From Roseomonas sp. (GTDB lineage: Bacteria > Pseudomonadota > Alphaproteobacteria > Acetobacterales > Acetobacteraceae), in NCBI GenBank assembly GCA_020249145.1, contig JADCGF010000008.1:35085-99084 (forward strand): a stretch of 64,000 bases of DNA. Direction: 5' to 3'. The translations under genes were made by a program, and so were the position numbers. The notes beneath the pieces were generated by a model. The model made no database searches. It was not told the DNA's origin and saw only the letters and a program-made list of their open reading frames with translations. Shown one piece after another: positions 9,104 through 17,457 of this stretch. Within the stretch, counting starts at the first letter, position 1, and each line of letters begins with the position of its first letter.

Positions 9104-9724
9104 ATGGATCAGGAAGCGCAAAAGACAGTTCTCGCGCGGCGCAATCGCCGCACCGGCTTAGCCGCGGCAGGGATTGTGACCTTCATGGTTGGGCTTTCTT
9201 TCGCCGCCGTGCCGCTTTACGATCTGTTTTGCCGTGTCACAGGCTTTGGCGGCACCACGCAACGCAGCGCGGCGGCACCTGGCGCCGTGGGTGATCGGCC
9301 AATCACCATCCGCTTCAACGCGACCACGCACCCCAACCTCCCTTGGCGCTTCACCCCCGAACAGCCGAGCGTGACGCTGCGCCTGGGTGAAGAAGGCCTT
9401 GCCTTCTATTCCGCCACGAATCGGTCGGAGACACCGGTCACCGGCGTTTCGACCTATAATGTGACGCCGGAGAAGGTCGGGCGCTATTTCCACAAGATCG
9501 CCTGCTTCTGCTTTGATGAACAAACCCTGACCCCCGGTGAGCGCGTGGATATGCCAGTCACCTTCTGGGTGGACCCGAAAATCGCCGAGGATCCCAGCAC
9601 GAGGGACATCACCACCATCACGCTTTCCTACAGCTTCTTCCGCACCATCGAAGATGCGAAAAAGGCGGGCGCGCTTGCCAATGCGGGGCCGCATGTTGGG
9701 CGAGCCGGAACAAGGCAGAATTGA
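9104..9724 (+). CDS. ctaG: Cytochrome c oxidase assembly protein CtaG/Cox11 (copper delivery to CuB)
   Basis: A 206-residue Cox11-type protein: a cytoplasmic N-terminus (LARRNRRTG), one membrane anchor (AAAGIVTFMVGLSFAAVPLYDLFCRVTG) and a periplasmic beta-rich domain. The copper-binding CFCF motif is present as KIACFCFDEQTL (near residue 135), with the supporting Cys in DLFCRVTG. It inserts CuB into CtaD. The frame is open 108 bases further upstream, but ATG 9104 has an AAAGG just ahead and begins with the expected MDQEAQKTV. It lies 31 bases after the small CoxF-like gene. Confidence 0.95.
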   Translation: MDQEAQKTVLARRNRRTGLAAAGIVTFMVGLSFAAVPLYDLFCRVTGFGGTTQRSAAAPGAVGDRPITIRFNATTHPNLPWRFTPEQPSVTLRLGEEGLAFYSATNRSETPVTGVSTYNVTPEKVGRYFHKIACFCFDEQTLTPGERVDMPVTFWVDPKIAEDPSTRDITTITLSYSFFRTIEDAKKAGALANAGPHVGRAGTRQN

Positions 9725-9844
9725 TTGACGGCTAGGCCCGGTTTTAATGCCCGATGGGCTTGATTTCGGGGGCAGTTTCAGGATTGATGCGATGGTCCGT
9801 TTCGGGCACTAAGCCCGCGACCGAGGAAGGCACCAGGACTGAAA

Positions 9845-10708
9845 ATGGCAAGCACATCTCACGCGCAGGCAACCACGGCGGAGGGCGAAGCGCCGCCGCT
9901 GCATAAGCACCCCTATCATTTGGTTGATCCGTCACCCTGGCCGCTGGTGGGATCCTTCGCCGGTGGCGCGCTGGTGCTGGGCATCATCCTTTGGGCACAT
10001 TACGGCAATCGCGGTGTCTTCTTCCTGGGCCTCGCCGGCATTCTTGCCACCATGTTCTTCTGGTGGCGCGATGTGGTGAAGGAAAGCCGCACCCCGGGGC
10101 TGCATACGCCGATCGTGCGCATTGGGTTGCGCTACGGCATGACGCTGTTCATCGCCTCCGAAGTCATGTTCTTCGTGGCCTTCTTCTGGGCCTATTTCCA
10201 TTTCGCGCTGTTCCCTGAACATGTTTCGGGCGCCGAGGTCGCGATGTGGCCGCCCAAGGGCACGCTCACCTTTGATCCCTTCGATCTGCCCTTCCTGAAT
10301 ACCATGATCCTGCTGCTGTCGGGCTGCACCGTCACCTGGGCGCATCACGCCCTGCTGAATAATGATCGCAAGGGCCTGATCCGCGGGCTGACGCTCACCG
10401 TATTGCTCGGCGTGATCTTCACCGGTTTGCAGGTTTATGAATACAGCCTGGCGCCCTTCAAGTTCTACAATGGCGGGATCTATTCCTCCACCTTCTTCCT
10501 GGCCACCGGCTTTCATGGCTTTCATGTGGTTGTTGGCACCACTTTCCTTTTTGTCTGCCTTATCCGTGCAATGAAGGGACATTTCACGCCAGAAAAGCAT
10601 TTCGGCTTTGAAGCTGCCGCCTGGTATTGGCACTTCGTGGACGTGGTCTGGCTGTTCCTGTTTATTTGCATCTACTGGTGGGGTGTGGGCGAAATCGCGC
10701 ATCACTGA
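9845..10708 (+). CDS. ctaE: Cytochrome c oxidase subunit III (CtaE)
   Basis: A seven-helix oxidase subunit of 287 residues that supports proton uptake and stability of subunit I. Family motifs include HPYHLVDPSPWPLVGS at the N-terminus, WWRDVVKES, ASEVMFFVAFFWAYFH, SGCTVTWAHHAL, TGFHGFHVVVGTTFL and the C-terminal AWYWHFVDVVWLFLF. It is the last structural subunit in the operon. The 120 bases before it contain no ORF I can support. Confidence 0.97.
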   Translation: MASTSHAQATTAEGEAPPLHKHPYHLVDPSPWPLVGSFAGGALVLGIILWAHYGNRGVFFLGLAGILATMFFWWRDVVKESRTPGLHTPIVRIGLRYGMTLFIASEVMFFVAFFWAYFHFALFPEHVSGAEVAMWPPKGTLTFDPFDLPFLNTMILLLSGCTVTWAHHALLNNDRKGLIRGLTLTVLLGVIFTGLQVYEYSLAPFKFYNGGIYSSTFFLATGFHGFHVVVGTTFLFVCLIRAMKGHFTPEKHFGFEAAAWYWHFVDVVWLFLFICIYWWGVGEIAHH

Positions 10709-10728
10709 TCGGCGCCGGGCATTCCGGC

Positions 10729-10986
10729 GTGCTGAAATCAGCCTTGCTTGGCCGCTACCCGCGATGCGGGGGCGGCCATGTTTTTGCGGGGGTATTGGAT
10801 ATCCGCCCCGCCTGCACGGCATGTGGGCTTGATTTTTCAACGCATCATGTCGGGGCTGGGCCGGCCATGGCAGGCATTTTCCTGATGCGTGCCATTGGTG
10901 CTGTGCTGGCGCTTTCGCTGCTGGTAAGACGCTTTGCCAGGGCCATGCTGCTTGGCTTGCAATGGCGGCATCGCCGCACAAGCTAG
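10729..10986 (+). CDS. DUF983 family protein, internally shortened
   Basis: The C-terminal part of this frame matches DUF983, a small membrane protein commonly placed between ctaE and SURF1. It has a zinc-ribbon-like N-terminus (RYPRCGGGHVF, then CTACGLDF), a hydrophobic stretch and a basic end (LLGLQWRHRRTS). The likely start is GTG 10729 (LKSALLGRYPRCG), giving 85 residues. Typical members are about 120-130 residues with two membrane helices. Here the sequence runs from GPAMAGIFL almost straight into LLVRRFARAM, leaving room for about one helix. An in-frame internal deletion is therefore likely and the protein may not be functional. Confidence 0.72.
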   Translation: MLKSALLGRYPRCGGGHVFAGVLDIRPACTACGLDFSTHHVGAGPAMAGIFLMRAIGAVLALSLLVRRFARAMLLGLQWRHRRTS

Positions 10987-10993
10987 ATCAGGG

Positions 10994-11665
10994 ATGATGT
11001 TGCGCCGCCTGCTCTGGCCCGCTTTGGCGGGGCTGCCTGTTCTGATCATTCTGCTGGGGCTTGGCACTTGGCAGGCGCAGCGCTTGGGCTGGAAAACGGA
11101 TATCCTGGCGCGCATCGCCGCCGCTGAGGCCGCGACGCCCGCGCCTTTCAGCGACCCACCCGTGCCTTATGCGAAGCTTGAAGCGCTTGGACGCTTTGAT
11201 CATGCGCGCGAGGCATTGCTCGGCGTTGAAATCCGCGCCAATCGGATGGGCGCGCGGCTGGTGGTGCCTTTCCTGCGCGATTCTGGCCCGCCCTTGCTGG
11301 TGGATCGGGGTTGGGTGCCGCTGGATGGGCTGGCTGGCCTGCCCCGGCCTGAGGGCGTGCAGCGCATCACCGGCTATATCCGCTTTGGTGAGCCCGCCGG
11401 GCGCTTCGCCGCGCAGGATGATGTGGCCGGGCGGCGCTTTTATCACTTCGACCCTGTGGCGATTGGCGCGGCGCTCGGCGTGCCTGGGATGGCGCCCTAT
11501 GGCCTTGTGATGCTGGGCCAGGCAGGTAGCCTGCCAGAACCCGCACAGACCCTGCCACGCCCGCGCAATAATCATCTTGGCTATGCCATCACCTGGTATG
11601 GCCTGGCACTATCCCTGATCGGCGTTTTCGCTGCCTTTGCCTGGCGCATGAGAAAGGCCGCCTGA
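10994..11665 (+). CDS. SURF1/Shy1 family cytochrome oxidase assembly protein
   Basis: A 223-residue SURF1 protein with two membrane helices, one at each end, and a periplasmic loop. The family motifs are clear: GLGTWQAQRLGWK after the first helix, LLVDRGWVP in the middle and NNHLGYAITWYGLAL entering the last helix. SURF1 assists heme A insertion into subunit I. The frame is open further upstream, but ATG 10994 starts at the expected point just before the first helix. Its stop overlaps the carboxypeptidase start (TGATG). Confidence 0.93.
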   Translation: MMLRRLLWPALAGLPVLIILLGLGTWQAQRLGWKTDILARIAAAEAATPAPFSDPPVPYAKLEALGRFDHAREALLGVEIRANRMGARLVVPFLRDSGPPLLVDRGWVPLDGLAGLPRPEGVQRITGYIRFGEPAGRFAAQDDVAGRRFYHFDPVAIGAALGVPGMAPYGLVMLGQAGSLPEPAQTLPRPRNNHLGYAITWYGLALSLIGVFAAFAWRMRKAA

Positions 11666-13149
11666 TGTCCGCTTCCGCCTATCAAAGCCTGAAGACCCGC
11701 TTCGCGCGCATTGCCGCGCTGCATGAAGCCGCCGCCATGTTGCACTGGGATGCGAGTGCCATGATGCCCTCAGGCGGCGGTGCCGCGCGGGGCGAGCAAT
11801 TGGCGACCCTTGCCGGCCTTGCGCATGAAATGCTGACCGCGCCCGCGGTGGCGGAAGAACTCGCAGAGGCTGAGGCTGAAGGTGATTGGGACAGCGCAAA
11901 CCTTGCCCTGATGCGCCGCACCCATGCGCGCGCCACCGCCTTGCCGACCAGCCTGGTGGAAGCGACCACGCGCGCCAATTCGGCCTGTGAGAAAATCTGG
12001 CGGGAAGCGAAAGCACGCGCGGATTTCGCCATGGTGCGCGGGGCGCTCACGGAAGTTGTTGCCCTGCAACGCGAAACTGCTGCTGCGCTTTCAGCGGCGC
12101 TTGGCATGGCGCCTTATGATGCGTTGATGGATGGCTATCAGCGCGGCGTCACCGCGGCTGATGTGGAGCCTGTCTTCGCGGCCTATGAAGCCTTCCTGGC
12201 CGAAGCCTTGCCGCGCGCTGAGGAAATCCAGTCACGTCGCGGTGCGGCCGTGCCGCTCACGGGGACATTCCCCGTGGCAGCGCAAAAGGCGCTGTGTCAG
12301 GCGCTTTCGGCGCGGATTGGCTTGGAATATGATCATGCGCGGCTGGATGAATCGCTGCATCCCTTTTGCGGCGGCACACCCACCGATGTGCGCATCACGA
12401 CCTTTTATGGTGAAGCGGATGTCGCCAAGGCGCTGCTTGGCGTGCTGCATGAAACCGGGCACGCGCTTTATGAACGCGGGCTACCGGCGGCCTATGCGCG
12501 CCAGCCAGTGGGTGAAGCGGCGGGCATGGCCGCGCATGAAAGCCAATCCCTGATTGTGGAGATGCAGGCCTGTCGTTCGGATGCTTTTTTACGTTTCCTA
12601 GGCGGTGAATTGCGCACACGTTTTGGCTGCGATGCGGCGGCTGTGGCGCCCGAAAATCTGGGGCGCTTATGGCGGCGCGTTTCGCGGGGCTTCATTCGTG
12701 TGGATGCGGATGAAATCACCTATCCCGCCCATGTCATTCTGCGCTTTCGGCTGGAAAAGGCGATGATCGAAGGCGCGCTACAGGTCGCTGATCTGCCAGG
12801 CGCCTGGAATGACGGCCTGGAAAAGTTGCTCGGCATTCGCCCACCCAATGATGCCAAGGGGTGCTTGCAGGATATCCATTGGCATGATGGCGCCTTTGGC
12901 TATTTCCCATCCTATACTTTGGGTGCCATGGCGGCGGCGCAATTGATGAAGGCAGCGCGCGCCGCAGAACCTGGGCTGGATCAGGCTTTATCGGAAGGTG
13001 ATATGGCGCCCTTGCTTGGCTGGCTCCGCACCCATGTGCATAGCAAGGGGTCGCTGCTCGGCTTTCAGGATTTGTTGCGCACGGCCACCGGAAAGTCGCT
13101 TGATCCGAATGATTTCATGGATCATTTGCGGGCGCGGTACTTGGCATAG
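11665..13149 (+). CDS. Carboxypeptidase Taq, M32 family metallopeptidase
   Basis: A 494-residue cytoplasmic zinc carboxypeptidase. The HEXXH zinc motif appears as LHETGHALYERG near residue 260, with the third ligand Glu in MAAHESQSLIVE about 30 residues later. Other family stretches are HPFCGGTPTDVRITT, FIRVDADEITYPAHVILRF, GCLQDIHWHDGAFGYFPSYT and the C-terminal LLGFQDLLRTATG. The full length matches the family. It is coupled to SURF1 by a TGATG overlap but is not known to act in oxidase assembly, so the link may only be transcriptional. Confidence 0.95.
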   Translation: MSASAYQSLKTRFARIAALHEAAAMLHWDASAMMPSGGGAARGEQLATLAGLAHEMLTAPAVAEELAEAEAEGDWDSANLALMRRTHARATALPTSLVEATTRANSACEKIWREAKARADFAMVRGALTEVVALQRETAAALSAALGMAPYDALMDGYQRGVTAADVEPVFAAYEAFLAEALPRAEEIQSRRGAAVPLTGTFPVAAQKALCQALSARIGLEYDHARLDESLHPFCGGTPTDVRITTFYGEADVAKALLGVLHETGHALYERGLPAAYARQPVGEAAGMAAHESQSLIVEMQACRSDAFLRFLGGELRTRFGCDAAAVAPENLGRLWRRVSRGFIRVDADEITYPAHVILRFRLEKAMIEGALQVADLPGAWNDGLEKLLGIRPPNDAKGCLQDIHWHDGAFGYFPSYTLGAMAAAQLMKAARAAEPGLDQALSEGDMAPLLGWLRTHVHSKGSLLGFQDLLRTATGKSLDPNDFMDHLRARYLA

Positions 13150-13158
13150 TAATCGGGT

Positions 13159-13851
13159 TTACGCGATTTCCCGCAGCATCTTGGCGCGTAGTGCGCGGGC
13201 GAAATCACGCCGTGTCTCAGCTACCATCACAAAGGCGCCAGGCCCGCCCATGATGTTGCGTTCATAATGCACATGCAGTGGTTCATTGCCGCGCGTGACC
13301 GGCGCGATTTCAATGGCAAGCCCATTGATGGTGATGCCCTGCGCCACCGCGGCATCCCGCGCATCTGGGGCCGCAATGATGGAACGCATATCCGGCCCAT
13401 CGCCGGCCACATCAATCACACGTTCACTTGCACGATAGGGTGCTGCGGCAATCAGTGCGGCAGCATGGGCAATGGCATCACCAATGGCATTGTAGCTCTG
13501 GCGTGATCGTGGCGCGGCCAGCACCGCATTAGCGAATATCTGGGCTGAGGCCGCATCACTCACGCGATGCCAATCCACCACCAGCGCCGCACCACCTGGG
13601 CTGCCCCATTCTGTCATGGCAAGGGCAATGGCGCGGCGCGGATTGGCGGCAATGGCAGCCAGCACCGCAGGGTGAATGATGGATTCGGCAATGCCTTCCC
13701 GTTGCAGGCGAAATTCATCCGGATCAATGGAACCGGAGGCATCCATTGCCAGCACCAGCAGCAGATCCACTTCGGGCGCGGCTTGCGCCTGCGCTGCGGC
13801 GCCGATCAGCGCTGGCGCGAAAAGCACACCACGGCGTGGCCATTTCAGCAT
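13159..13851 (-). CDS. DUF1194 domain protein (VWA-like), secreted
   Basis: A 230-residue protein with a signal peptide (MLKWPRRGVLFAPALIGAAAQAQA) and a von Willebrand-type fold. The metal-ion adhesion motif DASGSIDPDEFRLQREG starts near residue 40. ASERVIDVAGDGPD and AQGITINGLAIE are DUF1194 hallmarks. Its ATG at 13851 overlaps the stop of the upstream CitE-type gene (TGATG); a TTG one codon earlier is less likely. The function of DUF1194 is unknown; a periplasmic protein-interaction role would fit the fold. Confidence 0.83.
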   Translation of the reverse strand: MLKWPRRGVLFAPALIGAAAQAQAAPEVDLLLVLAMDASGSIDPDEFRLQREGIAESIIHPAVLAAIAANPRRAIALAMTEWGSPGGAALVVDWHRVSDAASAQIFANAVLAAPRSRQSYNAIGDAIAHAAALIAAAPYRASERVIDVAGDGPDMRSIIAAPDARDAAVAQGITINGLAIEIAPVTRGNEPLHVHYERNIMGGPGAFVMVAETRRDFARALRAKMLREIA

Positions 13852-14720
13852 CAACGAGCCCTTCCCAATAAGCGCCGCGCACGTTCTACCACGGGAAGAT
13901 CAATCATCGCCCCTTCAAAGGCAACCGCACCCTCGCCTTCCGCCAATGCCACGTCAAAAGCCGCGATTAGGCGACGCGCGCGCTCCACTTCCGCCGGCGC
14001 TGGCCCGTATTCCTCATTCACCACGGCCACCTGCGCGGGGTGGATGCAGGCAGCGCAGCCAAAGCCCAAAGCGCGGGAACGACGCAAGGAAGCGCGATAG
14101 GCATCAAGATCGGAAAAATCGGCGAAGACACCAATGGACCCCAGCGGCAGAATGCGCGCAGCGCGTGCGGCCGCCACCGCCATCATGCCATAGACGTAGA
14201 GCGAATCAGCGCCCGGCACGGCTTCCAATTCAGTAGAAAGATCTTCCGAACCAACGCCAAGCGCGGCCATACGCGGGTCAGCCAAAGCAATCGCGTGCAA
14301 GGCAGGCAGCGCATCAGGCGTTTCCACCACGCCAATGAAGCGCGTATAGCCGATGCGCATACCAAGTGCTGCTTCCCGCTCCGCCACCACTTCCGATAGA
14401 AGCTTGATGTGTTCCGGCCCCATGACCTTTGGCAGCATCAGGCAAGACACTTCCGGCATGATGGCCGCCGCAATATCCGGTACGGCCAATTCCAAAGGCC
14501 GGTTGATGCGCACGCAAATTTCCTGACCATGCGCAGCGATGGTCTTCGCCGCAGTGGGCAGCGCTGCGCGCGCGGCTTCTTTCTCGCTGGGTGGGATGGA
14601 ATCTTCCAAATCAAGAATTATCACATCCGCCCCGCGCGTATGCGCCTTGGCCACAAAGCGTTCCGCCACCGCAGGGATGAACAGCAAGGATCGCCAGCTA
14701 TTCGGGTTTGATGCGGCCAT
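13851..14720 (-). CDS. HpcH/HpaI aldolase / citrate lyase beta-like protein (CitE family)
   Basis: A TIM-barrel CoA-ester lyase-like enzyme of 289 residues. Features are SLLFIPAVAERFVAKA at the N-terminus, DVIILDLEDSIPPSEK (acidic magnesium-binding region), ICVRINRPL (substrate Arg), MLPKVMGPEHI, VVETPDALPAL (metal-binding Glu) and GCAACIHPAQVAVVNE. Relatives cleave malyl-CoA or citramalyl-CoA. It overlaps the MaoC-type hydratase gene (TGATG), and together they suggest C4/C5-dicarboxyl-CoA metabolism such as mesaconyl- or methylmalyl-CoA conversion. The exact substrate is not determinable here. Confidence 0.88.
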   Translation of the reverse strand: MAASNPNSWRSLLFIPAVAERFVAKAHTRGADVIILDLEDSIPPSEKEAARAALPTAAKTIAAHGQEICVRINRPLELAVPDIAAAIMPEVSCLMLPKVMGPEHIKLLSEVVAEREAALGMRIGYTRFIGVVETPDALPALHAIALADPRMAALGVGSEDLSTELEAVPGADSLYVYGMMAVAAARAARILPLGSIGVFADFSDLDAYRASLRRSRALGFGCAACIHPAQVAVVNEEYGPAPAEVERARRLIAAFDVALAEGEGAVAFEGAMIDLPVVERARRLLGRAR

Positions 14721-15589
14721 CAGGCGAACTCCGCTTCCAGCTTGGCGCAGAGATAGCCATCCTTATCGGCGGCCCAGCATTCCATTTTGCGATCCGTCTG
14801 CGCTGCGCCGCAGAGTGTCACGGTATCGCCCACCCAAAGCGGGCGCGCGAGCCGCGCGGTGAAGCCCACCAGCCGCCCCTTGGCGCGCTTCAACGCTGCA
14901 TCCAGAATCAATTGCATGGTCAGGCCACCATTCTGGACAGTAGCCTGATAGCCTTCCTCATCCCGCGCATAATCCGCATCATAATGGATGCGATGCGCGT
15001 TCCAGGTCACGGAGGAATAGCGGAACACCAGGGCCGAGGAGAGTAGCACCTTATCCGCCCAGGCGGCGCCCTCAGGCGCGGGCACTGGCGGGGTCGCGGT
15101 GGTTTTCTGCCCGGGCGGCGTGGCATCGCGGTACATCGCGTCAAATTCCTCAACCGCAATGACCTGCCCGCGGCTTTCGATGGTGTGGCGCATGGTCAGC
15201 ACCGCCATGCGCCCGGTGCGGCCATGCTTTGGCACAATCGCCGTGACTTCGGCCTTTTTGATCGCGGGTTCACCCACCACAAGCTGGCCATTGATTGTCA
15301 CGCGCCGGCCAGCGCCCATGCGGCGTGGCAGCGGAATGGGCGGCAGAAACACGCCCTTATGCGGGTGGCCATCCGGACCGATATCGCTTTGCTTCGCGAT
15401 ATCGGGGAAGAACATGCTGAACCAATGCGGCGGCAGGGCCATGCCCTGAGTAATGCTGGCCGGGTCCATATCCAGCATGCCGGCAATCCGGCGCGCGGAT
15501 GAAAGCCCGATTTCATCTTCCACAATACGGGTACGCCCCACCCAAGGGGCAAGCGCGGCAATCGCCGCATCAAATTCAGCATCGGTCAT
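14720..15589 (-). CDS. MaoC-type/FAS1-like acyl-CoA hydratase (mesaconyl-C4-CoA hydratase-like)
   Basis: A double hot-dog protein of 289 residues. The first half carries LPPHWFSMFFPD and FLPPIPLPRRMGAGRRV, typical of the HTD2/Meh subgroup; the second half carries the RYSSVTWNAHRIHYDADYA hydratase motif and FTARLARPLWVGDTVTL. It probably adds or removes water on an acyl-CoA thioester. ATG 15589 overlaps the stop of the serine hydrolase (ATGA) and is preferred to GTG 15607. The next gene is a CitE-type lyase, which fits sequential steps on one CoA ester. Confidence 0.87.
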   Translation of the reverse strand: MTDAEFDAAIAALAPWVGRTRIVEDEIGLSSARRIAGMLDMDPASITQGMALPPHWFSMFFPDIAKQSDIGPDGHPHKGVFLPPIPLPRRMGAGRRVTINGQLVVGEPAIKKAEVTAIVPKHGRTGRMAVLTMRHTIESRGQVIAVEEFDAMYRDATPPGQKTTATPPVPAPEGAAWADKVLLSSALVFRYSSVTWNAHRIHYDADYARDEEGYQATVQNGGLTMQLILDAALKRAKGRLVGFTARLARPLWVGDTVTLCGAAQTDRKMECWAADKDGYLCAKLEAEFA

Positions 15590-16428
15590 GGCATTGCATC
15601 CCAGCACATACGCGTGAGCCGCCCAGCGGTGGCGAAGGCAGCGGTATAACCCGGCATGCCATCCGGCAAGGTCTCTGGCACCTTATCCGTGAAAACACTG
15701 ATGATGAAGCGCGGCGTATTGCCCCGATACACCACGCCCGCATCCATCCGCCCGCGCGGCCCGCGCCCGGTTTTGTGCGCAACCTTGGTCTTGCCCGGCA
15801 GCATGGAGGGGATGAGGTTGCGGAGCCTCTGCCAGGACAGGATATCAAGCCCCAGCTGGCAAAGCGCGGGGCTTGCGCCAAGCGCCGCCGCGCCGGCATC
15901 ACTGGCCGCGCCTTGCAGCATCCTATCCAGCAGCAAGCCCTGATCGCGCGCCGTGGTGCTCGCGACTGCCTCTATCGGGTGATCCCAGGCAAGCCCCGGC
16001 GGCGGGAAATTCACCCGATGCATCGTGCCCTTCATGCCGATGCGGCGGCACCAGGCATTCAGCGCATCACGGTCCAGCCTTTCCAGCACAAGCTGCGTGC
16101 AGACATTGTCGCTGGTGATGATCATGTTCACGAAAGCATCGCGCAACGGAATGACACAACCTGGCGTCATGTATTGATAGGTGCCGCTATCCACCCCTTC
16201 CTGCAACCGCGCTTCAATGGTGCAGGGCTCATCGAGCCTCAGCACGCCTTCATGCACACGCGACAGCGCATGCATGAGGATCGAGGTTTTGCGCGTGCTG
16301 GCCGATGGCAGCACCATATCGCCTTCGCGCTCCGCTTCCTGGCCGCTCACCAGATCCTTCACATACCAGCTTGTCGTGAAGGGTTGCGCGTCGCACAGCG
16401 CGTTCATGCGCGCGATCAATTCCTGCAT
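15586..16428 (-). CDS. Class A beta-lactamase-fold serine hydrolase, no signal peptide
   Basis: A 280-residue protein with the three active-site motifs of the serine beta-lactamase/PBP fold in order: SASTRKT (SxxK, near residue 44), TSDN (near 106) and HKTGRG (near 217). The N-terminus (MQELIARMNALCDAQPF) shows no signal peptide, and I find no ExxLN motif in the region where class A beta-lactamases hold Glu166. It is therefore more likely a cytoplasmic hydrolase or esterase than an antibiotic-resistance enzyme. It is the first gene of the operon with the MaoC and CitE genes, so it may act on a related ester. Confidence 0.82.
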   Translation of the reverse strand: MQELIARMNALCDAQPFTTSWYVKDLVSGQEAEREGDMVLPSASTRKTSILMHALSRVHEGVLRLDEPCTIEARLQEGVDSGTYQYMTPGCVIPLRDAFVNMIITSDNVCTQLVLERLDRDALNAWCRRIGMKGTMHRVNFPPPGLAWDHPIEAVASTTARDQGLLLDRMLQGAASDAGAAALGASPALCQLGLDILSWQRLRNLIPSMLPGKTKVAHKTGRGPRGRMDAGVVYRGNTPRFIISVFTDKVPETLPDGMPGYTAAFATAGRLTRMCWDAMP

Positions 16429-16527
16429 CGGCGTTCTCCTATGCTGGGCAGGCTAACCCTGGCCGGGCAGCATGGCCAGGGCGCGGCTTTTCCGGTTAGG
16501 CTGGCGCCAAAGATGGAGGATCGAAGC

Positions 16528-17454
16528 ATGAGGCAGGATATCAAGCATGTCGCGGTGATTGGCGCCGGCACCATTGGCGCTTCCTGGGCGGCCTATTTCC
16601 TAAGCCGAGGCTTGAGCGTGACTGCAAGCGACCCTTCCCCCGGCGCACCTGATTTGATTCGCCGCATGGTGGAAAACGCCTGGCCGATTCTGATGCGGCT
16701 TGGCGGCAAGGCGGACGCCAACCCCAATGCCTGGCGCTTTGAAGCGGGCCCGGTGGCCGCCGTAGCCGGGGCAGATTTCGTGCAGGAAAGCGCGCCTGAG
16801 CGGCTTGAGGTGAAGCAGCCATTGCTTGCGCGCCTTGATGCCGCGCTGCCGGCGGATGTGGTGATTGCCTCCTCCACTTCCGGCCTGCTGGCCAGCCGCT
16901 TATCGGAACATTGCGCGCATGCCGAACGCGTGGTGATCGGCCACCCCTTCAACCCGCCGCATCTGATCCCATTGGTGGAGGTTGTGGGCGGTGCCAAGGG
17001 CAGCCCAGAAGCTGTGCAGACTGCGATGGAATTCTATCGCGCGATTGGCAAATACCCAATCGAGATCAAGAAGGAAGTGCCCGGCCATTTGGCGAACCGC
17101 TTGCAGGCGGCGCTTTGGCGCGAAGCGGTGCATCTGGTGGCGGAAGGGGTGGCGAGTGTCGCCGATGTGGACGCCGCGATCAGCGAAGGCCCTGGGCTGC
17201 GCTGGGCATTGATGGGGCCGCATACCACCTTCCATTTGGCGGGCGGCGAGGGCGGCATGGCGCATTTCCTGCATCATTTGCTGCCGGCGGTGACAAGCTG
17301 GTGGGATGATCTGGGGCATCCGAATGTGGATGCGGATTTGCAGCGCGTGCTTGCGGAAGGTGTCGCGGAAGGCACCAAGGGTGCCTCCACGCGTGATCTT
17401 GCGGCGTGGCGCGATGCGGCTTTGGTGCGCTTGCTGGAAGCGAGGGGGAAGTAA
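16528..17454 (+). CDS. 3-hydroxyacyl-CoA dehydrogenase / carnitine dehydrogenase-like NAD enzyme
   Basis: A 308-residue NAD-dependent dehydrogenase. The Rossmann motif VIGAGTIGASWAAYFLSRG begins near residue 9. FVQESAPERLEVKQ, SSTSGLLAS, GHPFNPPHLIPLVEVVGG (catalytic His and surroundings) and PGHLANRLQAALWREAVHL are typical of L-gulonate and carnitine 3-dehydrogenases in this family. The reading frame is open for about 1 kb upstream, but that part is antisense to other genes. ATG 16528 has GGAGG eight bases before it and starts at the expected N-terminus. It is divergent from the serine hydrolase operon. Confidence 0.9.
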   Translation: MRQDIKHVAVIGAGTIGASWAAYFLSRGLSVTASDPSPGAPDLIRRMVENAWPILMRLGGKADANPNAWRFEAGPVAAVAGADFVQESAPERLEVKQPLLARLDAALPADVVIASSTSGLLASRLSEHCAHAERVVIGHPFNPPHLIPLVEVVGGAKGSPEAVQTAMEFYRAIGKYPIEIKKEVPGHLANRLQAALWREAVHLVAEGVASVADVDAAISEGPGLRWALMGPHTTFHLAGGEGGMAHFLHHLLPAVTSWWDDLGHPNVDADLQRVLAEGVAEGTKGASTRDLAAWRDAALVRLLEARGK

Positions 17455-17457
17455 CCC

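Noticed and set aside
15586..16428. Antibiotic-resistance beta-lactamase
   Set aside because: No signal peptide and no Glu166-type motif; the operon context is CoA-ester metabolism.
15499..16527. A 1 kb N-terminal extension of the 3-hydroxyacyl-CoA dehydrogenase frame
   Set aside because: It is antisense to the serine hydrolase gene, has no homologous pattern, and a good Shine-Dalgarno supports the start at 16528.
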